Below are positions 8,355-15,743 of a DNA stretch of 47,350 nucleotides, in pieces. The DNA is taken from contig JAAYAN010000059.1 in NCBI GenBank assembly GCA_012719345.1, positions 1-47,350 on the forward strand, read 5' to 3'. The stretch is from Ignavibacteria bacterium (GTDB lineage: Bacteria; Bacteroidota; Ignavibacteria; Ignavibacteriales; Melioribacteraceae). How positions within the stretch are numbered: position 1 is the stretch's first letter; every line of letters starts with the position of its first letter. The notes beneath the pieces are model-generated. The model was not told the origin of the DNA. It did not search any database and was given only the letters and a program-made list of their open reading frames with translations. Made by a program: the position numbers and the translations under genes.

Positions 8355-9437
8355 TTATTTTCTGTTTTTATAAGTGTTATAAATTGCGCCTAAAAGAAAC
8401 AGAAAGTTAACCGACCACGCTGTTAGAACCGGATTTACTACTCCGTTTTTACCGAATGCCTCGGCAATTTTCATCAAGAATAAATAAGTAAAAGTTACAA
8501 GAAGAATGATTAAAACCTGAATTGCCATTCCGCCTTTACGCTTGTTGCCGGAAATAGGCAAACCGAAAAAAACAACAATCAAGCTTGCAAATGCAAAAGA
8601 ATATCTGGAATGATACTCAATTAAAATACGTGTAGGGTCGTTGCCTGTTTTTAATTGATCGGCAGCAAGTTCATTTAATTCCGATAAAGTCATTTCAACA
8701 GGTTTTTGCTGCTTTTTAACCACATCAGCCGGTTTAAAACCAAGATAATCAATTTTAATTTCGATGAACGGATTCATTGTTTCCTTATTATTCCGGAAAA
8801 ATCTTTGAACACCGTCGCGTACTATCCAAATTCCTGCCGAAGTATCGTACTGCATTCTTTCGGCATCCATACGCGAAATCATCTGTGTTATATCTTTTGC
8901 ATCAAATTCCTGAATGCTTACCTTGTGCGCAATGTTATCGCTGGTATTAAAATATTGTATCGAAACAATACGTGTGCGGCTATCCTGAAAAAAAACATTA
9001 CTGCCTGTTCTTTCAATGCCTTTCTGCATGTAATTCTGTTCTATAAAAACTTTTTCTTTGTTTGCATCGGGAACAACAAATCCGCCGAAATAAATTGAAA
9101 TAAGGCTGATAAAAAACGAAGTAATAAGGAAAGGAATCATGAAACGGTACAGACTTATACCGCTGGCTTTCATAGCAGTAAGCTCGTTCAGGTTACTCAT
9201 TTTTCCGGCGGTAAAAAGGCTTGCAAGCAAAACGGCAACGGGAGTTATAAGTCGTAATATTTCAGGGATAAAAACGATGTAATATTTTATAATCATACCG
9301 TTCGAAACATTATGATCAATAAAATCATCAAGATTTTCCATCAAATCGATTACAACAAACAAAAGGGAAATTGCCAAAAGTCCGAAAAGAACCATTGTAA
9401 GAAATTGTTTTACGAGGTATTTATCAATTATCTTCAT
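8355..9437 (-). CDS. lptG: LptF/LptG-family LPS export permease (downstream copy)
   Basis: A YjgP/YjgQ-family permease with membrane helices at the N-terminus (about 10-125) and C-terminus (about 270-360), and a periplasmic beta-rich domain between them. With its partner it forms the membrane part of the LptB2FG ABC transporter that extracts lipopolysaccharide from the inner membrane. The frame opens further to a TTG at 9446, but the ATG at 9437 gives the usual MKIIDKYL start and a 14-nt overlap with the upstream partner gene. Assignment as LptG rather than LptF rests on its order and shorter length. Confidence 0.85.
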   Translation of the reverse strand: MKIIDKYLVKQFLTMVLFGLLAISLLFVVIDLMENLDDFIDHNVSNGMIIKYYIVFIPEILRLITPVAVLLASLFTAGKMSNLNELTAMKASGISLYRFMIPFLITSFFISLISIYFGGFVVPDANKEKVFIEQNYMQKGIERTGSNVFFQDSRTRIVSIQYFNTSDNIAHKVSIQEFDAKDITQMISRMDAERMQYDTSAGIWIVRDGVQRFFRNNKETMNPFIEIKIDYLGFKPADVVKKQQKPVEMTLSELNELAADQLKTGNDPTRILIEYHSRYSFAFASLIVVFFGLPISGNKRKGGMAIQVLIILLVTFTYLFLMKIAEAFGKNGVVNPVLTAWSVNFLFLLGAIYNTYKNRK

Positions 9438-10797
9438 TTCCGCCAAACAATTTTTTAATACTTTTTGGAACGAGTCTTTGAAATCTGCTGAAATCGAGAG
9501 TAATTCTTTCGCGCGCGCTTTGGATAGTCATAAACACACCCAATACACCAAGAACAACATTTGCGCTCCACATCCCCCACAAAGGCGATAAAAGTCCGCG
9601 GTCGGCAAGTTTTTCGCCTCCAATTAAAAATGCCCAGTAAATAAAAATAAAAATAAGGCTCAGGGGAGCTGCAACACCCATTCCGCCTTTGCGCGCTATT
9701 GCTCCCAAGGGAGCGCCTACAAGAACAAAAACAATGCAGGCAAAAGGGATAGAGTATTTTTTGTGAATTTCCACCCAAAAGTTGTTGATGTTTTTCTGCC
9801 TGAATGAAATATCGGCAAGACTTACTCGTAAAGAATTCCGGGCAGATTTTAACATATCTTCGGCGCGGAAAAATAAAAATCTTTCCATTTTGCTGTAAGT
9901 TGCTCTCGAATTATTGAACATAAGCGAATCAGCAAAAAAATAATTATTTATCAGATTAGAGAAATTTTCTTTCATCGGAATTACTTCACGGTTAAGGCTG
10001 TCGGCAATTACAACCAGTTCTGCCGCTCCAAGTTCGCGGTTGCTGCGGGGCTCGCCGGGTCCGGTTTGTTTAAAGGAAAATTTATCGCCGTTCATTACAA
10101 TTTTATGTTTATCGAATTTAAGTATTCTGTAAACGGATTTGTCTCTTGTTTCAGCTTCGTGAATCTGCCCTTTTTCCAAATCCATAATGATTTTATCGTG
10201 TTCCTTTGCAAAATATATCTTTCCTTTGCGGGCAGTAATTATATTAACTTTTTCGATGCTGGAATAATCGTAAATTGTTAGGTTTGTTAAGTCGTTTGTT
10301 TCGGGATTTATTCCGCGGGCAAGAATTGAATAATTTTCCACTTCCTGACTGAATACGCCCGGAATTAAAGATAAAGTCGGTTTCTGCTTGCTTATATCAA
10401 CCATTAAAAGCCGGGCTGCGTGGTTTGCATCGGGATAAACGTGATTGTTAAACTGAATTAATGAATAGCAGAGTAAAACTGCAAAAGCAACCGGAGGGAT
10501 CATCAGTTTGTACAGACTTACTCCCGAAGCTTTTAAGATAGCTATTTCGTTGTTCTGCCCCATAGTGCCGAATGCCATAATTGTTGCAACCAGAACAGCC
10601 ATAGGAACAACAAGCACAAACATCCATGCAAGATTATAAACTACAAGTTTTATTATTACAAAAATGCTAAGTCCTTTGCCTACAAGATTGTCAGCAAACT
10701 TCATAAGAAACTGAAGTAGTAGAACCGCAGTCAGGACAAATATCGCTCCTAAAAAAGGGAACAGCAGATTCCGGAATATATATCGGTAAATTATCAT
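9424..10797 (-). CDS. lptF: LptF/LptG-family LPS export permease (upstream copy)
   Basis: A YjgP/YjgQ-family permease of about 457 residues from the chosen ATG, starting MIIYRYIFRNLL as is common for LptF. Membrane helices flank a periplasmic domain, with a cluster at the start and another around the conserved GAPLGAIARKGGMG segment near the C-terminus. It pairs with the overlapping downstream gene to form the LptFG membrane core. The frame extends upstream to a TTG at 10827, but that codon coincides with a possible promoter box (TAATTTTG, 10832-10825), so I prefer the ATG at 10797. Neither start has a clear ribosome site. Confidence 0.87.
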   Translation of the reverse strand: MIIYRYIFRNLLFPFLGAIFVLTAVLLLQFLMKFADNLVGKGLSIFVIIKLVVYNLAWMFVLVVPMAVLVATIMAFGTMGQNNEIAILKASGVSLYKLMIPPVAFAVLLCYSLIQFNNHVYPDANHAARLLMVDISKQKPTLSLIPGVFSQEVENYSILARGINPETNDLTNLTIYDYSSIEKVNIITARKGKIYFAKEHDKIIMDLEKGQIHEAETRDKSVYRILKFDKHKIVMNGDKFSFKQTGPGEPRSNRELGAAELVVIADSLNREVIPMKENFSNLINNYFFADSLMFNNSRATYSKMERFLFFRAEDMLKSARNSLRVSLADISFRQKNINNFWVEIHKKYSIPFACIVFVLVGAPLGAIARKGGMGVAAPLSLIFIFIYWAFLIGGEKLADRGLLSPLWGMWSANVVLGVLGVFMTIQSARERITLDFSRFQRLVPKSIKKLFGGNEDN

Positions 10798-10907
10798 TTG
10801 TTCATTGTATGAATTAAACAATTGCAAAATTAATTAAATATCTCAAATAAATTTTATTTTTTATTGAAGTTCTTTATCAATATTTAATTTTTGCTTATTT
10901 TATTTAT

Positions 10908-10915
10908 TAAATTTG
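10908..10915 (+). promoter_or_regulatory. Possible Bacteroidota-type -7 box (TAAATTTG)
   Basis: TAAATTTG matches TAnnTTTG and lies 35 nt before the dipeptidase start in the divergent lptF/dipeptidase intergenic region. The nearest TTG upstream (10891-10893) is only 14 nt away, shorter than the usual ~20, so the call is weak. Confidence 0.4.
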
Positions 10916-10950
10916 AAACATAGCATTTTTAATAATCGGACCGAGCAAAT

Positions 10951-12318
10951 ATGGAAAACGTAAAAAATTATGCGCAATTGCATCTGCAGGAATTTATTGA
11001 ACAATTAAAAGAATATATCCGAATACCAAGTATCAGCACCCTTGCCGAAAATAAAAAAGATATTTTAAATTGCGCCGAGTTTGTTAAAAATAAACTTACA
11101 GAAGCGGGGATGGAAAACGCGCGTTTGTTTGAAACAGAAGGACATCCTTTGGTATATGCCGATTGGCTTCACGCAAAGGATAAACCTACTGTATTAATTT
11201 ACGGACATTACGATGTTCAGCCTGTCGATCCGCTTAATCTTTGGAGCTACCCGCCGTTTGAGCCGGTAATAAAAGACGGTAAAATTTACGGAAGAGGTTC
11301 CGACGATAACAAGGGACAGAATTTTATTCATATCAAAAGCGTTGAATCGTATATTAAAACAAACAAATCGTTACCTGTTAACGTAAAATTTTTAATTGAA
11401 GGCGAAGAAGAAATAGGAAGCGAAAATCTTGAAAAATTCATAAAACAGAATAAAAAGTTATTAAAATGCGATGCCGTTTTAATTTCGGATACAAGCCTGT
11501 ATGCCGAAGGAGTTCCAACAATAAATTACGGATTGAGGGGACTTTGTTATATGGAAGTTGAGCTTACCGGTCCGAACCGCGATCTTCATTCGGGCAGTTT
11601 CGGAGGAGCGGTTGCCAATCCTATAAACGAACTTGCAAAACTAATTTCCAAACTGCAGGATAAAAACGGTAAAGTTACAATCCCTAATTTTTATAAAGAC
11701 GTATTAAAATTAACTAAAAAAGAAAAAGATAATTTTGCCGGATTAAAATTCAGCGATAAAGAATACGCAAAGGAATTAGGCGTTAAAATGCTGCAAGGTG
11801 AAAAAGGTTTTTCAACTTTAGAAAGAATTTGGACAAGACCTACATTAGATTGCAACGGAATTTACGGAGGATTTACAGGCGAAGGTGCAAAAACTGTTCT
11901 TCCTTCTAAAGCTTCAGCAAAAATAAGTATGCGGCTTGTTCCCGATCAGGATCCCGAAAAAATTGCTGCCGAATTCACAAAATATATTAAAAGTCTTGTT
12001 CCCGAAAGTATTAAAGTAAAAATTACAAATCTTCACGGAGGTTATCCTATTTTTATTCCTCTTGAAGAAAAAGCAATAAAAACTGCTGCAAAAGCTGTAT
12101 CGAAAGCCTATGGCAAAAAAACAGTATTTACCCGCGAAGGAGGTTCAATTCCTGTAGTGGTTGAATTTGTAAAACAGCTTAAAGCTCCTGCAGTGCTCAT
12201 GGGGTTTGGCTTGGATTCGGATAATATACATTCGCCGGATGAACATTTTGCACTTGATAATTTCGAAAAGGGGATATACAGTTCGATATACTTTTTAGAA
12301 GAATTTGCAAAAAGCTGA
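10951..12318 (+). CDS. M20-family dipeptidase (CNDP-like)
   Basis: A 455-residue cytoplasmic dizinc peptidase. Metal-site motifs appear in order: YGHYDVQP (H86, D88), GRGSDDNKG (bridging Asp at 118/119), EGEEEIGSE from residue 150 (catalytic and ligand Glu), SDTSLY, and the late NIHSPDE with the last His. The lid/dimerisation domain lies between, with GPNRDLHSG. Length and motifs fit the beta-Ala-His/general dipeptidase branch. It heads a plus-strand run with the lipoprotein, YgfZ-like, cobalamin adenosyltransferase and ssrA genes. No strong ribosome site is seen. Confidence 0.9.
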   Translation: MENVKNYAQLHLQEFIEQLKEYIRIPSISTLAENKKDILNCAEFVKNKLTEAGMENARLFETEGHPLVYADWLHAKDKPTVLIYGHYDVQPVDPLNLWSYPPFEPVIKDGKIYGRGSDDNKGQNFIHIKSVESYIKTNKSLPVNVKFLIEGEEEIGSENLEKFIKQNKKLLKCDAVLISDTSLYAEGVPTINYGLRGLCYMEVELTGPNRDLHSGSFGGAVANPINELAKLISKLQDKNGKVTIPNFYKDVLKLTKKEKDNFAGLKFSDKEYAKELGVKMLQGEKGFSTLERIWTRPTLDCNGIYGGFTGEGAKTVLPSKASAKISMRLVPDQDPEKIAAEFTKYIKSLVPESIKVKITNLHGGYPIFIPLEEKAIKTAAKAVSKAYGKKTVFTREGGSIPVVVEFVKQLKAPAVLMGFGLDSDNIHSPDEHFALDNFEKGIYSSIYFLEEFAKS

Positions 12319-12321
12319 TTG

Positions 12322-13134
12322 ATGATAAAAAAAAATGAAATATTTATGCTTATTTGTTTAAGCATTATGATATCCGGCTGTTTCAGGGATAGCGAAGATG
12401 AAAAACTTAAGCAGATTAAAAGCTACAATCTGGAAATGGAAAAAAAACAGACTGTAAGCCGGCAGCCCTGCGATACAATAGCAATTAAGGAATATGTAAT
12501 TCGAAATTATCCTGCCGGAACACATTTAATTGAATTTGACAGGTCGCTTACATATAATATTCCAAAACCGGCAGTTTTATATTTTAACGGACAAAGGAAT
12601 TACGTTTTTGCGGTAATAGCCAAATCCAAACCAGGCGAACGAAATATTGAGCCGAAAAATGTAATCGGATATGAATCGAGTTTTATCAACCTCGACAGCA
12701 CAAAACTTGGAACCGCGTTTTTTTATTTGACTTTATTCCGCTGCGATAACGGTAATTTTTCCCTCGTTTGGGAAAAAGAAGTTCCTATTCACGGCGGATT
12801 TAATTATATTGCAATGAAAAAGTGGATACCGAAAAATATTGATTATATTCAGCTTAATTTTGAAGACGGAATAATTTCAGGATTCAGAAATTATAATTAC
12901 TTTTTTATTGATGGAATTTCTGAAACTCCTCATTTGCTTGAAACATATGAAGGAGTTGCTTATAAACGGACTTTAATTAATTTTAACAACGATCTTTATC
13001 CCGATTATTATGAATACAGATTTTCAGATTCATTGGATTATAACCGTCTGATTGATTCCGTGTCGTTTTTTTGGGATGTTAAAAAGAATATTTACAGAAC
13101 AAATCAAAGTAATAAATGGATTAGAAAATTCTAA
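12322..13134 (+). CDS. Putative lipoprotein of unknown function
   Basis: About 270 residues. The N-terminus MIKKNEIFMLICLSIMISGC is a lipoprotein signal with lipobox ISGC, so the mature protein should be lipid-anchored at that Cys. The body is rich in aromatic residues and predicted strands (for example RNYNYFFIDGISETP), with no motif I recognise. The frame also opens at a TTG (12319) directly after the dipeptidase stop, but the ATG at 12322 is preferred. The tight packing implies one transcript with the dipeptidase and YgfZ-like genes. Confidence 0.7.
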   Translation: MIKKNEIFMLICLSIMISGCFRDSEDEKLKQIKSYNLEMEKKQTVSRQPCDTIAIKEYVIRNYPAGTHLIEFDRSLTYNIPKPAVLYFNGQRNYVFAVIAKSKPGERNIEPKNVIGYESSFINLDSTKLGTAFFYLTLFRCDNGNFSLVWEKEVPIHGGFNYIAMKKWIPKNIDYIQLNFEDGIISGFRNYNYFFIDGISETPHLLETYEGVAYKRTLINFNNDLYPDYYEYRFSDSLDYNRLIDSVSFFWDVKKNIYRTNQSNKWIRKF

Positions 13135-13155
13135 AAAAAAGAATTTGAGGAAATT

Positions 13156-14259
13156 ATGGATGAAGCTTTACAGCCTGTAAATTTAAAAACCGATATTTAC
13201 AAAAATATCTTTCCCGAAATATTATTCGGCGAAAACGGTAAAGTTAAAGTTTTTAATAACACCGACAAAGAATATTATTCTCTCACGAAAGGTGTCGCTG
13301 TGCGTTGTCCCGATGCTTCGGTTCTTAGTTTTTCGGGTGAAACCACACCGGATTTTCTTAACAGAATATGCACTAAAGATGTTAAAAATCTGCCGGATGG
13401 TAAAACATTGAGAACTTTGTTTACAAATGAAAGAGGAAAAGTAATAGACCGTACTACTTTTATAAATTTAGGTGCTGGCGAGTATATTTTAGTCGGCAAT
13501 TCCGAATACAGAGACAAACTTCACAGCTGGATTCAAAATTATATTTATCTCGAAAATATTGAGAAAAAAGATGTAAGCGATGATTTTCTGATACTTGAAA
13601 TATCCGGACCTCAGGCAAATTCATTTTTAACTCTTATTTGCGGAAATCTGGTGGATAAAATAGAAGATAACAGTCTAACCCCCTGCAATGCTGACGGATT
13701 TATTTTTAATCTGTTTAAGCTTCATAATATACGTAAACAGGAAAAATACTGGCTGATGATTGAATTAGAAAAAGCAGAAGGATTTATAAAATATATTATT
13801 GATAACAACATAGTTTTCGATTTATCTTTTATCGGCACGGAATCTTTTAACATTTTCCGTACGGAGATGGGAATACCGGCTTCCCCTAATGAGATTAATT
13901 TGTCCTTCAACCCGGTTGAAATAGGACTTGCTGAAGAAGTGTCGTTAAAAAAAGGCAGTTATATCGGACAGGAAGTAATAAGCAAACTTGATTCGTACGA
14001 AAAGATACAGCGAAATTTAACAGGAGTTATTTTTGATGAAATTCCTGAAAATCCAGAAAGTCTGCCTGTTCATCTTAATGATTCTGCCGGAAACGATGCC
14101 GGGAAACTTACAACTTTAGTTTACTCCAAAAAATTAAAGAAACATATCGGATTAGCCGTAATTAAAAAGAATTATATTGAAAGCGGAGAAAAGCTTTTTG
14201 TTAAATTAACTAACTCAAGTTATTCCGTTAAAACAACAAAATTGCCTTTTGAAAAATGA
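13156..14259 (+). CDS. YgfZ/GcvT-family folate-binding protein
   Basis: A 367-residue protein of the tetrahydrofolate-binding YgfZ/GcvT fold, whose YgfZ members help maintain Fe-S enzymes. The N-terminal part has FSGETTPDFLNRICTKDV and LRTLFTNERGKVIDRT, typical of the family. The signature segment reads KGSYIGQEVISKLDSY at 266-281. E. coli-type YgfZ has KGCYxGQE; here the key Cys is Ser268, so redox behaviour may differ. A GAGGAA site precedes the ATG, and the end overlaps the next gene by 4 nt (ATGA), implying translational coupling. An aminomethyltransferase is less likely because the other glycine-cleavage genes are not adjacent. Confidence 0.8.
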   Translation: MDEALQPVNLKTDIYKNIFPEILFGENGKVKVFNNTDKEYYSLTKGVAVRCPDASVLSFSGETTPDFLNRICTKDVKNLPDGKTLRTLFTNERGKVIDRTTFINLGAGEYILVGNSEYRDKLHSWIQNYIYLENIEKKDVSDDFLILEISGPQANSFLTLICGNLVDKIEDNSLTPCNADGFIFNLFKLHNIRKQEKYWLMIELEKAEGFIKYIIDNNIVFDLSFIGTESFNIFRTEMGIPASPNEINLSFNPVEIGLAEEVSLKKGSYIGQEVISKLDSYEKIQRNLTGVIFDEIPENPESLPVHLNDSAGNDAGKLTTLVYSKKLKKHIGLAVIKKNYIESGEKLFVKLTNSSYSVKTTKLPFEK

Positions 14260-14807
14260 AAATATATACAAAATCCGGGGATGATGGAACTACAGCACTT
14301 TTTGGCGGACAAAGAGTAGCAAAGAATGATTTAAGGATTGAATGTTACGGCACGGTTGACGAGTTGAATTCTGTTTTGGGTTTAGCGTTTTTTAAAGTCA
14401 AAAATGCTGAAATTATGAAAGTAATTAATCAGATACAAAACGACTTATTCATTTTAGGTGCCGATCTGGCAGCTCCTTCCGAAAAAAAAAATGCTAAAGT
14501 TTTAAGAATTAATCCGGATAATATTAAGGAATTAGAAAAAATTATTGATTATTTCAGCGGACAAATACCAGAATTGCGGGCATTTATTCTGCCGGGCGGA
14601 ACAGAAGGAGCTGCTTATCTTCATATTGCCAGAACAATATGCCGCAGGGCTGAAAGACTATCAGTATCTCTTTCTAATTATGTTGATATTGGTCTGAATA
14701 TTGTTATATATTTAAATCGTCTTTCTGATCTTTTTTTTATTTTAGCCCGATTTGAAAATCATTCTTGCGGATTTCCTGATAAAGAATGGAAAAATATACG
14801 GGGGTGA
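14256..14807 (+). CDS. PduO-type cob(I)alamin adenosyltransferase
   Basis: A 183-residue enzyme that transfers the adenosyl group of ATP to cob(I)alamin, making coenzyme B12. Motifs: the N-terminal KIYTKSGDDGTTALFGG, the ECYGTVDELNSVLG helix, and CRRAERLSVSL followed by YLNRLSDLFFILAR, all typical of the trimeric PduO/MMAB family. The start overlaps the YgfZ-like stop. The last two codons and stop (RG-TGA) are made from the first bases of the tmRNA acceptor stem, an overlap of 8 nt. Confidence 0.93.
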   Translation: MKIYTKSGDDGTTALFGGQRVAKNDLRIECYGTVDELNSVLGLAFFKVKNAEIMKVINQIQNDLFILGADLAAPSEKKNAKVLRINPDNIKELEKIIDYFSGQIPELRAFILPGGTEGAAYLHIARTICRRAERLSVSLSNYVDIGLNIVIYLNRLSDLFFILARFENHSCGFPDKEWKNIRG

Positions 14808-15153
14808 AATTGGCTTCGACGGGATTACTTGCTCTTTGAATTGCGCACCGTGTTCTCCGTAGACACGATAAACGACGGTAAAAAAAATTAACTGGCGAAT
14901 ATAATTACGCTTTAGCTGCTTAATAAAATTAAGCAGCCGTTCACTTCTTCTCCGCATATCGGGAACAGGATGAACGCCGACTAGGTATGATAGCCGAATT
15001 GAGTGTCTGAGTAAAAGAGGCGAAAATTTATCAGGCTGGTTATTGCAAATCATGTTAGTTTGAGTTGCTTTAACAAGATTAAAAAACTGACTATGTGCGT
15101 AGAAGTTCTCTGAACGGTTTTTTCGGACGCGGGTTCAACTCCCGCCACCTCCA
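14800..15153 (+). ncRNA. ssrA: Transfer-messenger RNA (tmRNA)
   Basis: One-piece tmRNA that rescues stalled ribosomes. The 5' end GGGGGTGAAATTGGCTTCGA and the 3' GGGTTCAACTCCCGCC T-arm are diagnostic. The acceptor stem pairs GGGGGTG (14800-14806) with CACCTCC (15146-15152, one G.U), with discriminator A15153; CCA is not encoded. The tag frame runs from the resume codon GGC (14894) to TAATAA (14921-14926) and encodes (G)EYNYALAA, a Bacteroidota-like tag. Pseudoknot-forming G/C pairs surround the frame. The first 8 nt overlap the preceding coding gene. Confidence 0.97.
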
Positions 15154-15481
15154 CTTTGAAGGCAATTAAAAATGAATAATGTATAATTAACAATTGTTGA
15201 TAAATGTTATATTCATTTTATTTATATTGTCCAGAAATTTGTAATTTATTTCTTTTCTCACATTAATTTCTCAATGATTAAAGTTAATATACTGCTGTAT
15301 GTTAATGAATTGTTGTAATCCTATACCAATTGGAAGTATTTGGCTAAATATCTTTATCCCAAAATGGTCATTTGAACAAACAATATTATGGTTTAGCTTT
15401 TATTATTGGGTATTTTGGGTAATACAGACTTATCCCTAATTAATCGGGATGTTTTTCAGGAATGTATAGATTTTGTTAGTC

Positions 15482-15555
15482 GATTTATCCGGCTTGCCAG
15501 GCTTTGGACGAATCCGCCATTACCTTGTTTTCTAATAGCGGATTTAGGATAAATC
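15482..15555. repeat. Nested inverted repeat
   Basis: Outer arms GATTTATCC (15482-15490) and GGATAAATC (15547-15555) are perfect 9-bp complements. Inside, AATCCGC (15511-15517) and GCGGATT (15538-15544) are perfect 7-bp complements. The two stems nest, separated by a 20-nt asymmetric bulge on the left and 2 nt on the right, so a single long branched hairpin is possible. No T-run follows, so it is not a standard terminator. It may be an inserted repeat or a structured RNA. Confidence 0.6.
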
Positions 15556-15662
15556 TTTATCACACAAACGGCGAAACAGAATATTAATCACAAAAAGAGA
15601 ACTGTTTTCAGCTTAATTTAACTGAAATGAAAAATTTTCTAACCAATTTAATTGGATAAACT

Positions 15663-15670
15663 TATATTTG
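15663..15670 (+). promoter_or_regulatory. Possible Bacteroidota-type -7 box (TATATTTG)
   Basis: TATATTTG matches TAnnTTTG, about 73 nt upstream of the propeller-kinase start. No -33 TTG at the expected spacing is seen, so only half of the promoter is supported. Confidence 0.4.
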
Positions 15671-15743
15671 TTTAATTCGATTATATAAAGTATTTAAAAT
15701 TGATTAGTTTTAAGTAAATAATTGATAATAAAATTGAAAACGG

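Larger units (their letters stand above)
15154..15743. other. 590-bp gene-free region with several inverted repeats
   Basis: No credible reading frame is seen. Notable structure: CCCAAAAT (15358-15365) with ATTTTGGG (15412-15419); ATCCC (15432-15436) with GGGAT (15446-15450); and a nested hairpin at 15482-15555 listed separately. A -7-like box TATATTTG (15663-15670) lies about 75 nt before the propeller-kinase start. The region directly follows a tmRNA 3' end, a common phage and island integration site, but no integrase or duplicated tmRNA end was found. Confidence 0.6.

Noticed and set aside
9438-9446. TTG start for lptG at 9446
   Set aside because: The ATG at 9437 gives the usual family N-terminus and a shorter overlap with lptF.
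13156-14259. Annotation as glycine cleavage T protein
   Set aside because: The KGxYxGQE signature and length fit YgfZ; gcvH lies 12.5 kb away in a different gene run.
15154-15743. Integrated island at the tmRNA 3' end
   Set aside because: No integrase, no duplicated tmRNA 3' end and no phage genes are seen; only inverted repeats remain, so an island cannot be claimed.
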